A stretch of 64,000 nt of DNA from Nereocystis luetkeana (Eukaryota > Sar > Phaeophyceae > Laminariales > Laminariaceae), in contig JARUPZ010000026.1 in NCBI GenBank assembly GCA_031213475.1, positions 2,870,823-2,934,822 on the forward strand, given 5' to 3'. Shown one piece after another: positions 1 through 10,028 of this stretch. The position numbers were made by a program, and so were the translations under genes. Under the pieces are notes generated by a model, which saw only the letters and a list, made by a program, of their open reading frames with translations, searched no databases and was not told the DNA's origin. How positions within the stretch are numbered: position 1 is the stretch's first letter; each line of letters begins with the position of its first letter.

Positions 1-201
1 AGGACCAAATACGCTTATTAAATAGTAAAAATACTGCAATACCAGGTGTATAGTTTAGAGTGGGCGATGGGCCCTGATTACTATGCCCTCTCGTGCAACA
101 TAAATTAATAATAGTCAGGAACGAATTTGCTTCGTAAAAATACTGGAATGTAAACTGGGAAGAGGTTTTTGTGTGCATTATGGGTCCTGATTATTACTAT
201 T

Positions 202-306
202 CACGGGGGACCATAGTAAACAGGACCAAATATTGGTGGTAAAAAATGCGAAAAATATAGGCTTTTGTATATACCGTAGGTCCTATTTACTATGGTCCTC
301 CGTGAT
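202..306 (+). mobile_element. M1 MITE copy
   Basis: First copy of the M1 family. The two ends are inverted copies of each other (CACGGGGGACCATAGT at left, its complement at right) around an AT-rich core containing CCAAATATTG. About 30 copies in the window share this structure. No coding capacity; mobilisation by a TA-specific transposase encoded elsewhere is inferred. Confidence 0.85.
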
Positions 307-363
307 AAAGTCCGCCGTAATACTCGTACTACTAATAGTTATTAATAGTGATTCCGCCCCTCC

Positions 364-460
364 TACCCTTTTACGGCCGCAGTCCCGTTTTGGGGGCAAT
401 CTATTCGAATTCCAACTAACTTGCCCACAAAATGGCACTGCAGTCCTAAAAGCGTTAAGG
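364..460. mobile_element. M2 MITE copy
   Basis: Near-palindromic ~95 bp element. The left arm reads CCCTTTTACGGCCGCAGTCC and the right arm contains CTGCAGTCCTAAAAGCGTTAA, with a GTCCC/GGGGACAAA-type interior. The right flank keeps TTAA. The TTAA flank and CCC start suggest a piggyBac-like non-autonomous element; this is inferred from the ends only. Confidence 0.8.
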
Positions 461-482
461 GCTAGTCCGACCAACTATTAAT

Positions 483-535
483 ACTACGGGGGACCATACT
501 AAATAGGACCTACGGTACACACAAAAATATATATA
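483..535 (-). mobile_element. M1 MITE, terminal half
   Basis: One M1 end (ACGGGGGACCATACTAAATAGG) and part of the core are present; the other end is missing. The fragment runs into a TATATACCTGGTACG motif. Confidence 0.6.
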
Positions 536-577
536 CCTGGTACGAATGCTCACCTATCTTCATATATACTTCCCAAC

Positions 578-607
578 GGGGGGGGGGGGGGGGGGAGGGG
601 GGAGGGG
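578..607. repeat. G-rich homopolymer tract
   Basis: Long run of G interrupted by single A residues. Comparable G/C runs elsewhere are the poly(C) tails of LINE-C and PC-elements, but no element end is recognisable here. Confidence 0.8.
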
Positions 608-837
608 TGTCTTATGAAAACATACCAGGTACCACGTACCTGGTATGAAATTTAAAAAAAAAACAATGGAAAACCAGCAGCAGCGTCGGCGTTTCAGAAT
701 CCCCCGGTCATCCTTACGTGAAAATCTCGAAATTTCAGGTTATGGAGCTTTCTTTTAGGTGCGCGTGTTTTACACCCTAGCATTTTCTTTTAGGTGCGCG
801 TGTTTTACACCCTTGTAGCCCCCCACGGCCTCTCTTA

Positions 838-941
838 ATCCCTTTGGAACTCCAGTCCCGCTTGGGGGCCAAACCAGTCAAATTCAAAGTAAGTTGTCCC
901 CAATTGTCCCCAGAACGAGACTGCAGTCCTAAAAGGGTTAA
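838..941. mobile_element. M2 MITE copy
   Basis: Arms CCAGTCCCGCTTGGGGGCC and its counterpart ending CCTAAAAGGGTTAAA are visible, with a duplicated TTGTCCCCAA in the interior. Confidence 0.75.
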
Positions 942-1044
942 AAGGCGAAACAAACGCTCGGAGAGAGAACCTTTTGTGACTTGTGCTGGTGGTGAGGGAG
1001 TTCGTCCGCACTACCAACCATGTCACAACCTCGGACAAATCGTC

Positions 1045-1181
1045 TTTTTTTTGTTTTTCTCATCCCATTCATTATCTTCGCACATCTTCTCTCTCTCCTT
1101 CCAACAAGTAACTCAGATCCGGGGTCACATAGCAGGCTCTTCTACCCCCTTCCCGCTACGGTACGTGCCTTCATTTTTATC
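1045..1181 (-). mobile_element. SINE-A 3' fragment
   Basis: Matches the last ~125 bp of SINE-A in reverse: T-rich tail, then the complement of the AAGATGTGCGAAGATAATG tail, through to TTCATTTTTATC. The tRNA-derived head is missing, as expected for 5' truncation during reverse transcription. Confidence 0.8.
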
Positions 1182-1233
1182 TGCAGATACAATACTCGTA
1201 CAATATATACTCTATACTACTGCAGTCTGTCCC

Positions 1234-1332
1234 TTAACCCTTTTAGGACCGCAATCCCGCTTTTTTGGGGACAAAACAGTCAAATTATAAGTAATTTGTC
1301 CCCAAAACGGGACTGCAGTCCTAAAAGGGTAA
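1234..1332. mobile_element. M2 MITE copy with left TTAA
   Basis: Starts TTAACCCTTTTAGGACCGC and ends with the inverse CTGCAGTCCTAAAAGGGT. The left flank is TTAA; the right flank has decayed to TAAA. Confidence 0.85.
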
Positions 1333-1395
1333 ATACGAGGATTTTTTTTTATAGCAAAATTCGATACCTGGTATATACAAACGATCCTGTTATTG

Positions 1396-1671
1396 ACCGT
1401 ATGACAGTACCACACTAGGGTGATAAAAATAACACACCCCCTCGGACAAAATATCAAGCATCTGACCAGGTTTCCTCCAGAACATGAGGCGGGGCGCGCA
1501 TATAACGAAAATGGGGGCTTTAAAAATAATTCGTCGAGAAGGTTTGCGTGTTTGACGCATCGGTTGTCGTATTCAGTACGTGCGCCCTCCCGGTTGTTGA
1601 GAAACCCAGGTTCGAAAATCGCCCGAGGGGGTGTGTTATCTTATCACCCGAGTGTGATAGTGTCATACGGT
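1396..1671. mobile_element. M3 MITE, complete
   Basis: Long inverted ends of about 60 bp. The left end contains CACACTAGGGTGATAAAAATAA, then CACACCCCCTCGG; the right end contains CCGAGGGGGTGTGTTATC followed by TTATCACCCGAGTGTGATAG. The unrelated interior is ~150 bp and I recognise no coding sequence in it. Confidence 0.8.
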
Positions 1672-2010
1672 ACTATACGTATCGTACGCAAAGTTGTACG
1701 CGTATGTAATAAAAATACGCGTAGTGTGTACGTGCCAGGAACGTAATAATTTGTGCAAGCGTGTGACATTCATGTTACAGCAGTAGCACAGCTGCTGCTG
1801 CTGCTGTAGTGTACCTGGTACCTGGTAGGTACGTAACTTATGGAAGCCTGTCCCTAAAAATAGAGACATTTTACGAGTAAAAGTAGTATGAATACTGCTC
1901 CCTCGTTAGTGCCGGCTGGGAACTGCCGGCCGCCCGCTACAGCAAGCGGTGTCTGTGAAAGCGCCTGTCGCGGATGGGAACAATCAGTGTGGCAGTTTGC
2001 GGGGTACATA
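1672..2010. other. unassigned sequence with footprint-like motifs
   Basis: No gene recognised. Contains a short CTG run (1790-1805) and overlapping TACCTGGTA palindromes at 1812-1827. Confidence 0.5.
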
Positions 2011-2233
2011 TTACGGGGGGCCATAGCTAATATTACGGGGGGCCATAGTTAACAGGACCAAATATTGTTAGTAAAAATGGTTAAACATATAGGTTTTTAT
2101 GTATACCATAGGTCTTGTTAACTATGGTCCCCCGTAATAATAGAACCTATGGTATACCATAAAAACCTACCGGTATATATTAAACCATTCTTAGGCACAG
2201 TATTTGGTTCTATTAACTATGGTCCCCCGTAAG
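2011..2233. mobile_element. nested pair of M1 MITEs
   Basis: A plus-oriented M1 (about 2032-2135) lies inside a minus-oriented M1 near its left end. The outer left arm (TTACGGGGGGCCATAGC, 2012-2028) and outer right arm (ending 2232) bracket it. The outer copy also carries TACCGGTA at 2168-2175 where most copies have a plain TA. Confidence 0.8.
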
Positions 2234-2344
2234 TAGTGTGCCCGTTGCCGCTACAAATCGTGCCGGTACTGTTGACTGGTGCATACATACTGCAGCCTTG
2301 AATCCCGTACATAGTGGTGCCAGTCGATGCAAAACACCGGATCC

Positions 2345-2450
2345 TTAACCCTTTTAGGACTGCAGTCTCGTTTTGGGGACAAACGGGGACAAATTACTCG
2401 GAATTTCAATGCCTTGTCCCCAAAACGGGACTGGAGTTCTAAAGGAGAAC
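2345..2450. mobile_element. M2 MITE copy
   Basis: Left TTAACCCTTTTAGGACTGCA followed by TCTCGTTTTGGGGAC; the right arm CGGGACTGGAGTTCTAAAGG is partly decayed. Confidence 0.8.
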
Positions 2451-2854
2451 TGGTCGTTGTTCGTATTCGTTCCGTGGTTTGTAAAAAAAAAAAAAAAAAA
2501 AAAAAAAGCGAGCAAAAAGAGAGGAGATTTGCATGATTAAAAAAAAAACGAAAACAACAGGGGACAAACGAAAAGAGAAAATGCAAAAAAAAAAAAAAAA
2601 AAAACTGCATCCTGAACCACCTACTGCTGTTGTTGTTTGTTTTGTATCTACGAACAAAGATGTCATTTCAAGCAACGCAAAATGTTGCAAGGGTGTGGGG
2701 CCGAGTGTTCCAGACAAAAACCTGGTGGTTTGGTGTCAATTCAGTCAAGAAATGTCAAGGCTTAAGGTTGCGATGCTGTCTGTCAAGGGGTGAAAGTGCT
2801 GTCTCCTGGCATATTTTCGCTCGCGAACCAAGAAAGAGTGCATGAAAGCCTGAA
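2451..2854. other. A-rich unassigned sequence
   Basis: Poly(A) tracts at 2484-2507 and 2586-2604. No gene or element end recognised; the tracts could be old retroposon tails. Confidence 0.4.
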
Positions 2855-2949
2855 ACCCTTTTAAAACCGCAGTCGCGTTTCTGGGACAAACCATTCAAAT
2901 TTCACGCAGTTTGCCCCCAAAACGGGACTAAACCTCTAAAAAGGGGTTA
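2855..2949. mobile_element. M2 MITE copy
   Basis: Arms ACCCTTTTAAAACCGCAGTC and the decayed inverse ending AAAAAGGGGTTAA. Confidence 0.8.
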
Positions 2950-3335
2950 AGGTTGCTATGCTGTCTGTCATTTGAAGGCTGTCTGTCTCCTGACACCTTC
3001 GCTCGCGAACAGTTGCCGCGGCGGTGGTGGCGATACTTAGCTGTACAACAGCGGCAGTACACCAGGTACAACACCAAAAAAAAAAAAACGAAAACAAATT
3101 CCAGAAGCGCTCACCTTCCCATTTTAATACTACCAGTAGTATACAGGAATACAGCAGAATCAACGATCAGACGAGGTGAGGCCGGTGGGAAACGTTGAAC
3201 GTATATACAGCAGAAAAATATGGGATTTGTGGAGCGGTACAGCAGTAGTGGTCCCTCCATTGTGCCGGTATGATATGCGCCAGCCAAAAAGACAGACACC
3301 AAAGCGGCAACCGGCATTATGAATAGCACACTATT

Positions 3336-3532
3336 TTACGGGGGACCAAAGAAAACAGGACCTACGGTACAAACACAAACCTACCTATTTACCTCTTTTT
3401 ACTATTGGTAACAATATTCGGTCCTATTTACTATGGTCATAGTAAGTAGGACCTATGGTACACACAAAAACCTATATATTTCCCTATTTTGACGAACAAT
3501 ATTTGGTCCTATTTACTATCGCCCCCCGTAAT
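3336..3532 (-). mobile_element. fused M1 dimer
   Basis: Two M1 units head to tail, joined at CTATGGTCATAGTAAG so that one shared, shortened terminus sits between them. Outer ends are intact. Confidence 0.75.
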
Positions 3533-3588
3533 ACCGTCCGTGTACGACGTACCAGTGCTCAGTCTTAGCGTAGGAGGCGCCATCGCTG

Positions 3589-3990
3589 CGGGGGCTCGCT
3601 CAGAGGCACATACACTCAAGTTTGCACCCACGGCAGGGAGTTCCTTGATACATTATTAGCATCTCCGTTCAAGTTTTCTCGGGCTCAATCAGAGGAACAT
3701 CCGAGTTTTCACTAACGAGGGAGCTCCATGCTTTGTTGGCGTCATTCTTACTAGTGGATGCTTTCGGGGGCTCGATCAGCGAGACATTCGACTTCCCCAC
3801 AACAGGGAGTTGATAGTATATGTACGTTCACAAATAGTTGACATTCCCGGTGGGGGGGCGCCCAGTGCAGTATCCAGCTTTCACCAACAGGGAACTCCTT
3901 GCTGTATATATAGCGCGTTACATTTCACGTTTCGGGGGCCCCCTGAGACATCCAGGTCTCACACAAGAGGCATCTTTGTCGCTCGTGATG
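3589..3990. repeat. diverged ~87 bp tandem repeat, about 5 units
   Basis: Recurring pattern of GGGGGCTCGATCAGAG-like, CATCC, AGTTTTCAC and ACAGGGAGTTCCTTG blocks, starting near 3589, 3678, 3764, 3852 and 3936. Units are well diverged and have no stable reading frame. Confidence 0.65.
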
Positions 3991-4260
3991 CCGGGTGGGA
4001 ACCTTCAATCTGCATGATTTTTTATGCCCGGTATACAAACTCCGAATCCTGTACCTGGTATGATCTAACTCATGATGCCGGGCCGGGAGAGCCTTCAATC
4101 CGCATCATCTACAAGTTCCAAAGAGGTATGACCTAAAATCAATCAGCCGGCTGGGAGCCCTTAATCTGCATGATCTATACCTGGCAGATAGATAGATATA
4201 TTCCTGGTCGGTATGATCTATGTAGCTCATGATGATGGGCGGGAGCCTTCAATCTGCCTG
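3986..4260. repeat. diverged ~80 bp tandem repeat, about 4 units
   Basis: Units centred on TCATGATGCCGGG, GGGAGCCTTCAATC and TGCATGATCTA begin near 3986, 4068, 4141 and 4226. Single related units occur near 33050 and 35517. Confidence 0.65.
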
Positions 4261-4650
4261 TAGCGCAAATTTCCCGGGTCAAAAGCTGTATTTTATGCGA
4301 ATCCTGCACAGCATTACCAGAAAGGCAGGTTATATACTGGTACACTATCTACATACCAGGTAATAAATACCAGTAGATGAATAAATCGTGACCTGTCCCA
4401 TCGATTGTTTCGGTTGGAACCTTAAGGGTTGCAAACAGGCCTCTCGATTACTTTGATCGCAATTTCCGGTACATCTGAACATAGTGGATTAAAAGGGTCG
4501 GGAAAAAAAAGTCCCACGCCTAACTCTCTGTGTAAGTACGTACATGCCGTATATCGCCACATCCTTCCAGCAGCAGTGGATCGTGGTTGACTGCATCAAC
4601 ACACCGTGTACAACATTGTATATATACATGGTATGTACCAGGTACTACTA

Positions 4651-4753
4651 TTACGGGGGACCATATTAAATAGGACCAAATATTGTGGGTAAAAATAGCG
4701 AAATATATAGGTTTTGTGTTTACCGTAGGTCCATTTTTAATATGGCCCCCCAC
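4651..4753 (+). mobile_element. M1 MITE copy
   Basis: Left end TTACGGGGGACCATATTAAA; right end GGTCC...TATGGCCCCCC, slightly decayed. Confidence 0.85.
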
Positions 4754-4830
4754 AGTACACTCTGTTTATCTACATAACTGGGGGCAATAATCCGACCGCA
4801 TTATGCGTTGTGTGTTTTTCACATTGGCTA

Positions 4831-4932
4831 ATACGGGGGACCATAGTTAATAGGACCAAATATTGTTAGTAAAAATGGTTAAATATAGGTTTTTATGTTT
4901 ACCATAGGTCCTAATAACTATGGCCCCCTGTG
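4831..4932 (+). mobile_element. M1 MITE copy abutting M2
   Basis: ATACGGGGGACCATAGTTAA to ACTATGGCCCCCTGTGAT. The M2 element starts immediately afterwards. Confidence 0.85.
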
Positions 4933-4933
4933 A

Positions 4934-5018
4934 TATTAGGACCGCAGTCCCGTTTCGAGGAGAAATTACTTAGAATTTGAGTGGTTTGTCCCCCAAACGG
5001 GACTGCAGTTCTAAAAAT
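4934..5018. mobile_element. M2 MITE copy
   Basis: Begins TTAGGACCGCAGTCCCG directly against the preceding M1 and ends ACTGCAGTTCTAAAAATC; the left CCCTT has been lost. Confidence 0.75.
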
Positions 5019-5027
5019 CATTTTTAC

Positions 5028-5450
5028 CCGTCGACACCCAGCACACTATTAAAATACCTGGTATTAATTTTACGGGACCATACTCGTAGTTAATAGAACC
5101 TGTCGTAGACATAAAAACCTATATATTTAACCGTTTATACTAACAATATATTTGGTCCTAATAAATATGGTTCCCCGTATTAGTCTCCGTGTCGATTCTT
5201 CAATCCGAGAGAGATACAAGGTCTGTCGTCACAAAACTGCGACACACGAGAGATACTATGACACACGAGAGATACTATTAATGTTGATACAACGCAAAGC
5301 AGAAGAAAGGCAGAGACAAGACTCCGCAACCGCTGCAGCGCCATGCATGCCAATCGTACTGGACACGACACGACAGGCACGACAAATGCAATCGTACTGG
5401 ACACGACACGACAGGCACGACAAACGCATTCTAGAATGCGTTAAAACAAT
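5028..5450 (-). mobile_element. CA-retroposon copy interrupted by M1
   Basis: TTTACCCGTCGACACCCAGC before 5069, and CGTGTCGATTCTTCAATCC with GAGATACAAG after 5181, are consecutive blocks of the CA-retroposon. The M1 at 5070-5180 separates them. The 3' part has a local duplication of the ACGACAGGCACGACAA block (about 5350-5425). Confidence 0.7.
5070..5180 (-). mobile_element. M1 MITE nested in CA-retroposon
   Basis: M1 with a shortened G run at the left end. It carries TACTCGTA at 5081-5088, where related copies read CCATAGTT, so CTCGTA has been gained at a TA. Confidence 0.8.
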
Positions 5451-6087
5451 GTACCAGGTACCAGGTTAATAGTATTCAGGAACCTACCGGCAAATCTCGC
5501 TCCGAGCCCACAAGTGTTTTGCCCCCACAACGGCTATATGATACAGCGCCAGCACAACTACAGAGACAAAAGTTACTAAATTACGAACAAAAACATCCCG
5601 TGTCTCTCCTTCTCGCTTCGGCAAGGAGCGTGAAAATAGGTAAACGAGTGCTCCTGTTTTTTCTATTCGTGTACCCGCGGCCAAGGTGATTTTTGTTGCC
5701 CGTCCACTCTATGTGCGAGTATTAAAAACACACACACACACACACTCACACACCTCAGCTGTGAGATCAAAAACTATACCAGGCATCTACCACGATGTCC
5801 CAAAACATAATGAACGTCATTAACAATAATGGCCAATCGAAAAGTACCTTACATATCGGAGCAGGTTGGTAACCTCGTACACCGTGGTAAGCATTCCCCT
5901 CGATCCCTCTCGAAACCCTGAAGGGGGGGGGACACAGCGCAGGCATCCCCCCCTCCCACCCACCCACCCCGCCTAATACGTACGGTGCACGTTTTTACTT
6001 CTGTCGATGGGGAGACGACAATGTCCGACAAGCACAGCCGCACGAGTATCATACGAGCATGCGATGACCTACAACCACCACGTAGTA
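5451..6087. other. unassigned sequence
   Basis: No gene recognised. Holds a (CA)n stretch at 5729-5753 and TACCAGGTACCAGG at 5453-5466. Confidence 0.4.
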
Positions 6088-6192
6088 TTACGGAGGACCA
6101 TCGTGAGTAGGACCAAATATCGTTGGTAAAAAATGCGAAATATATAGGTTTTTGTATCTACCGTAGGTTCTATTTAATATGGTCCCCAGTAA
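6088..6192 (+). mobile_element. M1 MITE copy
   Basis: TTACGGAGGACCATCGTGAG to TATGGTCCCCAGTAAT; point-diverged ends. Confidence 0.85.
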
Positions 6193-6249
6193 TAGTTTTC
6201 TCATACGCCATGTGCTCATAAAACAGAGCAAGTACCAGGGGTGATACTG

Positions 6250-6354
6250 ATACGGGGGACCCTATTAAATAGGACCTACGGCACACACATAAGCCTATAT
6301 ATATCGCTATTTTTACCTACAATATTTGGTCCTATTTATTATGGTCCCCCGTAA
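6250..6354 (-). mobile_element. M1 MITE copy
   Basis: ATACGGGGGACCCTATTAAA to TTATGGTCCCCCGTAAC. Confidence 0.85.
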
Positions 6355-6459
6355 CATTAATACCGTGTACGGGCAACACAGTACCATCATGGCCGCAAAT
6401 ACACCGATTGGTACTTTATATTCATGACTGAACGGTCCTTACATTTCCACCCAGCAGAG

Positions 6460-6505
6460 TAGCATGATAATAACACACCCTCCACGAATTTCCAAGCTGG
6501 CATTC
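6460..6505. mobile_element. M3 MITE end fragment
   Basis: GCATGATAATAACACACCC and the CACGAATTTCCAAGCTGG block resemble one M3 end; the partner end is not found. Confidence 0.45.
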
Positions 6506-6539
6506 TTCAGGGCATTCCTCAGCGCGCCTTTACGAGTCC

Positions 6540-6815
6540 GGGACGATACGATATCCCGCGGGACTCAGCTACCCCAGCGACTAAACGGTACTACTTGGTA
6601 TGGGATGTGGCCACCACGGGACCTGTTTCCGCGGGAACGGGTTTCCTTTTTTCCGTGGTACGGGAGCGGGATATTACAATTTGTGGACATGTTTGTGCGG
6701 GCACACCGGATTTCCCACTCATCACGGGACCACGGGACCATCGCGAATCCCGTACAAAAACCACGGGATAAATCCCGCCGGAACAAAATCCCGGGCAATG
6801 AATGCCCTCTGGTAA
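6540..6815. repeat. iterated ACGGGA/TCCCG words
   Basis: CACGGGAC, GCGGGAAC, CGGGAGCGGG and ATCCCGT-type words recur many times in ~280 bp, giving a weakly periodic, self-complementary region. Overlapping open frames on both strands are by-products of this composition. Confidence 0.5.
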
Positions 6816-6949
6816 TTTCCGTTTTCACGACTGCGGGAAGAGAATGCAAACGCTGAGCGATGCATCTCATCTGTTGTATACAGGAGGTATGTATGAACCC
6901 ACATTTGTGAATGTTGTGGGTCCCCCCCATTGCTTGTCAGGGGGTCAGG

Positions 6950-7112
6950 GGGGGAGTGATATTTTGATCTAGGGGGGGGGGGGCATAAATTAGCCCCAGG
7001 GGGGTGTGATGAATTAGCCCCAGGGGGGTGTGATGAATTAGCCCCAGGGGGGTGTGATAAAAATAACCCAGGGGTGTGTGGGGATTTAACCCCAGGGGGG
7101 GGGGGGGGGGGG
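6950..7112. repeat. 26 bp minisatellite with G runs
   Basis: Units of the form AATTAGCCCCAGGGGGG then TGTGATG repeat about five times, ending in a long G run. The same unit returns at 7180-7240. Confidence 0.75.
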
Positions 7113-7176
7113 GTACTCATTTGTTGCTTGCCTTAGTCATTTGACCATTGACCACGCATCCCTTTCGAGACGGAGC
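7095..7176 (-). mobile_element. LINE-C extreme 3' end with poly(C) tail
   Basis: On the minus strand this encodes the C-terminal peptide SRKGCVVNGQMTKASNK and a TGA stop, then GTAC and a run of C. It matches the ends of the LINE-C copies near 41770 and 42378. Only ~65 bp of coding sequence remain. Confidence 0.75.
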
Positions 7177-7245
7177 AGGGGGGGGCGTGATAAATTAAAC
7201 CCAGGGGGCTGTGATGAAATAAACCCGAGGGGGGGGGGAGGGTTC
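7177..7245. repeat. 26 bp minisatellite, second block
   Basis: GGGGGGCGTGATAAATTAAACC-type units, as at 6950-7112, but on the far side of the LINE-C end. Confidence 0.65.
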
Positions 7246-7924
7246 TCGCTAGTATTACACGGGAATAGTATACTACTTCGCCCGAAAATGCAAGGAGCGC
7301 TTATATATCAATAGGAATATCCAGACGACCGGTAAATTTCCGGACATGGGTGAAAGAGGTGAAAGAGAATGATGAGGCGTTAACAACCGGTATAGCGACA
7401 AAAACGAAGATAATTTTCGCGATATCAACCGTCTACAGGCAGTGTATATACATACACTCCAGTAATAATACTCTTGATTTTGATATATAGAGGCGCGAGC
7501 GCCCAGCGGCAAAGGGTGGGTGTATAGGATCCTCTTGCTCCGGTGCCGTACGACTCCCTTAGCCTTGCGTGGCAAAAACTCGAACACCAACGATGTGCGC
7601 ATCATCCCTTCATCACACGGAAGCACAGGAGTGGTCGTGTGTGTCGCCGTAAAAAAAATCGTCACCTTTCGTCCCGAGAAGGTCAATTTACACATCCTAT
7701 CACACCACCGTCCATACCTGTAAAAACGGAGTAGGCGTAGTCAGCCGGCTTGACGGAGCGTACATCGTGAACAAAAACTGTTGTGACCTGGGTTGTATGT
7801 AACCCCGTCAGTGTCATTTTTCATGCCTGAAACCCTCTGCGGCGCGTACGACTCACTACGATACCGACCTTATTGTGATAACTTGGAGCGGCGGCGTACG
7901 CCAGCTTTTCGCGTCCATCACGCT
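7246..7924. other. unassigned sequence
   Basis: No element recognised. A 140-codon open frame on the minus strand (7273-7695) has no recognisable domain, and I do not call it a gene. Confidence 0.35.
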
Positions 7925-8028
7925 AATACGGAGGGCCATATTAAATAGGACCTACGGTACACACAAAAACCCATATATTCACCCGTGTTTACTATTCAGG
8001 TTTAGTCCTATTAATATGGCCCCCCGTA
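7925..8028 (-). mobile_element. M1 MITE copy
   Basis: ATACGGAGGGCCATATTAAA to TTAATATGGCCCCCCGTAG. Confidence 0.85.
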
Positions 8029-8707
8029 GTAGCCGGTCGCATCAAACAGCGGCAACACCAGCACCTACAACGTCCCATCGTTCCGATTGGCCAATTACCC
8101 CGCAAGTTCCAAAAGCTCGGATTTCCCCGCTATGAACCGCCAGAGGGCTCGCCATCTCGCCACGAGTTCAAAGCACCTGTCCATCGGGCTCATCGGGTAG
8201 CACCTTTAGCTACAGCAGCATACACAGCGCGGGAGCATAGTCATCACGACCCGCCACATACAGAAAAACCTACAAATTCGAGCACTTCTACCAATTCGGG
8301 GGACCACACTGAAAAGCGATCGAAGCATCGCTGCTGCTGTTAGCCACCCGTAGCCGGTAGTTCTTCAGCAGCAACCGCACGGCAGTTCGATCCTCACCAC
8401 TAGCTCATTATTTTCTGCGCTCCATTTTTCTCGTTCTGGCCGCCCATTGAGGTTACGTCAAAAAAAAAAAAAAAAACACATTTTTCCCCTTTTTCTTGCA
8501 CACATGTATTTGCACACGGGCTGTAGTTCGGCTGTAGTTCGAAAAAGAAAACTCACAGGTTCCCCGCCGCTTTCGACAGAGGGTTTCGAAAAGTAAAACC
8601 GAATGCCTTGGACCTTGGGACACTCGGTCTACTGCTGCCGTTGTCACTCAGTACCACTCTCGATTAAATGCACGGTGGAGTCGCGACAAAAAATTCAAAC
8701 GATCCTT
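8029..8707. other. unassigned sequence
   Basis: No gene recognised. Poly(A) at 8461-8476; a GGCTGTAGTTC duplication at 8519-8540. Confidence 0.35.
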
Positions 8708-8860
8708 ACAACCCTTTCGAGATGCGGTCCCATTTTGGGGACGAAATAGTATTAGTCCTCTACCTGGTACCCTTTTAGAGCCGCAGTGCCGTTTTGGGGA
8801 TAAAACAGTCAAATTTCAAGCAACCTGCCCCCAAAACGGGACTGCGGTACTAAACGGGTT
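8708..8860. mobile_element. M2 half copy followed by complete M2
   Basis: A lone left half (ACCCTTTCGAGATGCGGTCC, 8710-8755) is followed by TACCTGGTA and then a complete M2 from 8769 (CCCTTTTAGAGCCGCAG to GCGGTACTAAACGGGTTA). Confidence 0.75.
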
Positions 8861-9395
8861 ATAAGGGTTAAGACATGGGTGCAGAGTGGTATGTATCTAA
8901 ATGCGGCTCATTCTTACGCATCGGAGAGCTTTTTTTCCAGTGTTTCCAAAGTTTACAGTAGAAATAATTTGGAGTATAATCAAAAAAAGGAGGCGTTCTG
9001 TCACTCTTCGTGAAACTCTCCAGAAGCAAAAAAATCAGGTTTGTTGAATTTCACATATTTAGAAAAAAAAAACAGGAAAATCTGGAAGCTGTAAAAAAAA
9101 GCGCGAAAAAAACATGGAAATTATGGGGGGAATAAAGCTCTCCGATGAGAATAACCCATAACCTTAACAAGCAAAACATAACCCGCCAGCACAAATACAA
9201 CACAGCTTTACAGAATAGAGAACAGCAGAGCCGGTCAACTACCCACAGTCGCTTTCCAGCCGGAAACCCGCAAAAAAACAAACACACTCGAACACAGACA
9301 CACCACCAGCCAGACCCCAATACAGGAAGCCAACGCCTGCTCGTATACACCACCAGTATCAGGTAACGCACCAGTAAACTGCTGCAGTACACTAT
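8861..9395. other. unassigned A-rich sequence
   Basis: No gene recognised; several A runs (9061-9120). Confidence 0.35.
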
Positions 9396-9503
9396 TTACG
9401 GGGGACCATATAAAATAGGACCTACGGTACATGCAAAAAAAGCCTATATACCTTGCTATTTTTACTAACGATATTTGGTCCTATTTACTATGGCCCCCCG
9501 TAA
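9396..9503 (-). mobile_element. M1 MITE copy
   Basis: TTACGGGGGACCATATAAAA to TTACTATGGCCCCCCGTAA. Confidence 0.88.
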
Positions 9504-9533
9504 TAATAGGTGCCTGGCAACCTGGTACCACTA

Positions 9534-9643
9534 TCACGGGGAACCATAGTTAATAGGACCAAATATTGTTAGTAAAAATGGTTAAATATATACTGGTAGG
9601 TTTTTATCTATACCATAGGTCCTAGTAACTATGGTCCCCCGTA
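9534..9643 (+). mobile_element. M1 MITE copy with TACTGGTA insert
   Basis: Complete M1. The core reads ATATATACTGGTAGG where the plain family form is ATATATAGG, a gain of CTGGTA at 9591-9598. Confidence 0.85.
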
Positions 9644-9917
9644 CCACTGCTGTGTACAACGATCTCTGTTGGTGGGCCTACTGATGAAAGACTCCGTCGA
9701 CCGCTAACAAGATTGCTGGACATGCCAGAACAACAGACCGGAGTGTTTGGTGGGATATTTCAACGAACTGGTGAGCGCTCCCCAAACCTCAATCGACCCC
9801 GCTGGCGGGCTCACCTTCAACAGATACTGGTAGACCCGTAGGCGACCCGGTACTGCTGGCTGCTGTACCAATACCGTACCCGTACAACAAGTAATACATT
9901 GGCGGAACTTCACACTA

Positions 9918-10028
9918 TTACGGGGGACCATAGTTAATAGGACCAAATACTGTCAGTAAAAATGGTCAAATATATACCTGGTAGGGTTTTATGTATACCA
10001 TAGGTCCTATTAACTATGGCCCCCCGTA
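9918..10028 (+). mobile_element. M1 MITE copy with TACCTGGTA insert
   Basis: Complete M1 whose core carries TACCTGGTA at 9975-9983 in place of a single TA. Confidence 0.88.

Noticed and set aside
7095..7112. G run as a stand-alone regulatory quadruplex
   Set aside because: Better explained as the poly(C) tail of the LINE-C end that follows it on the minus strand.
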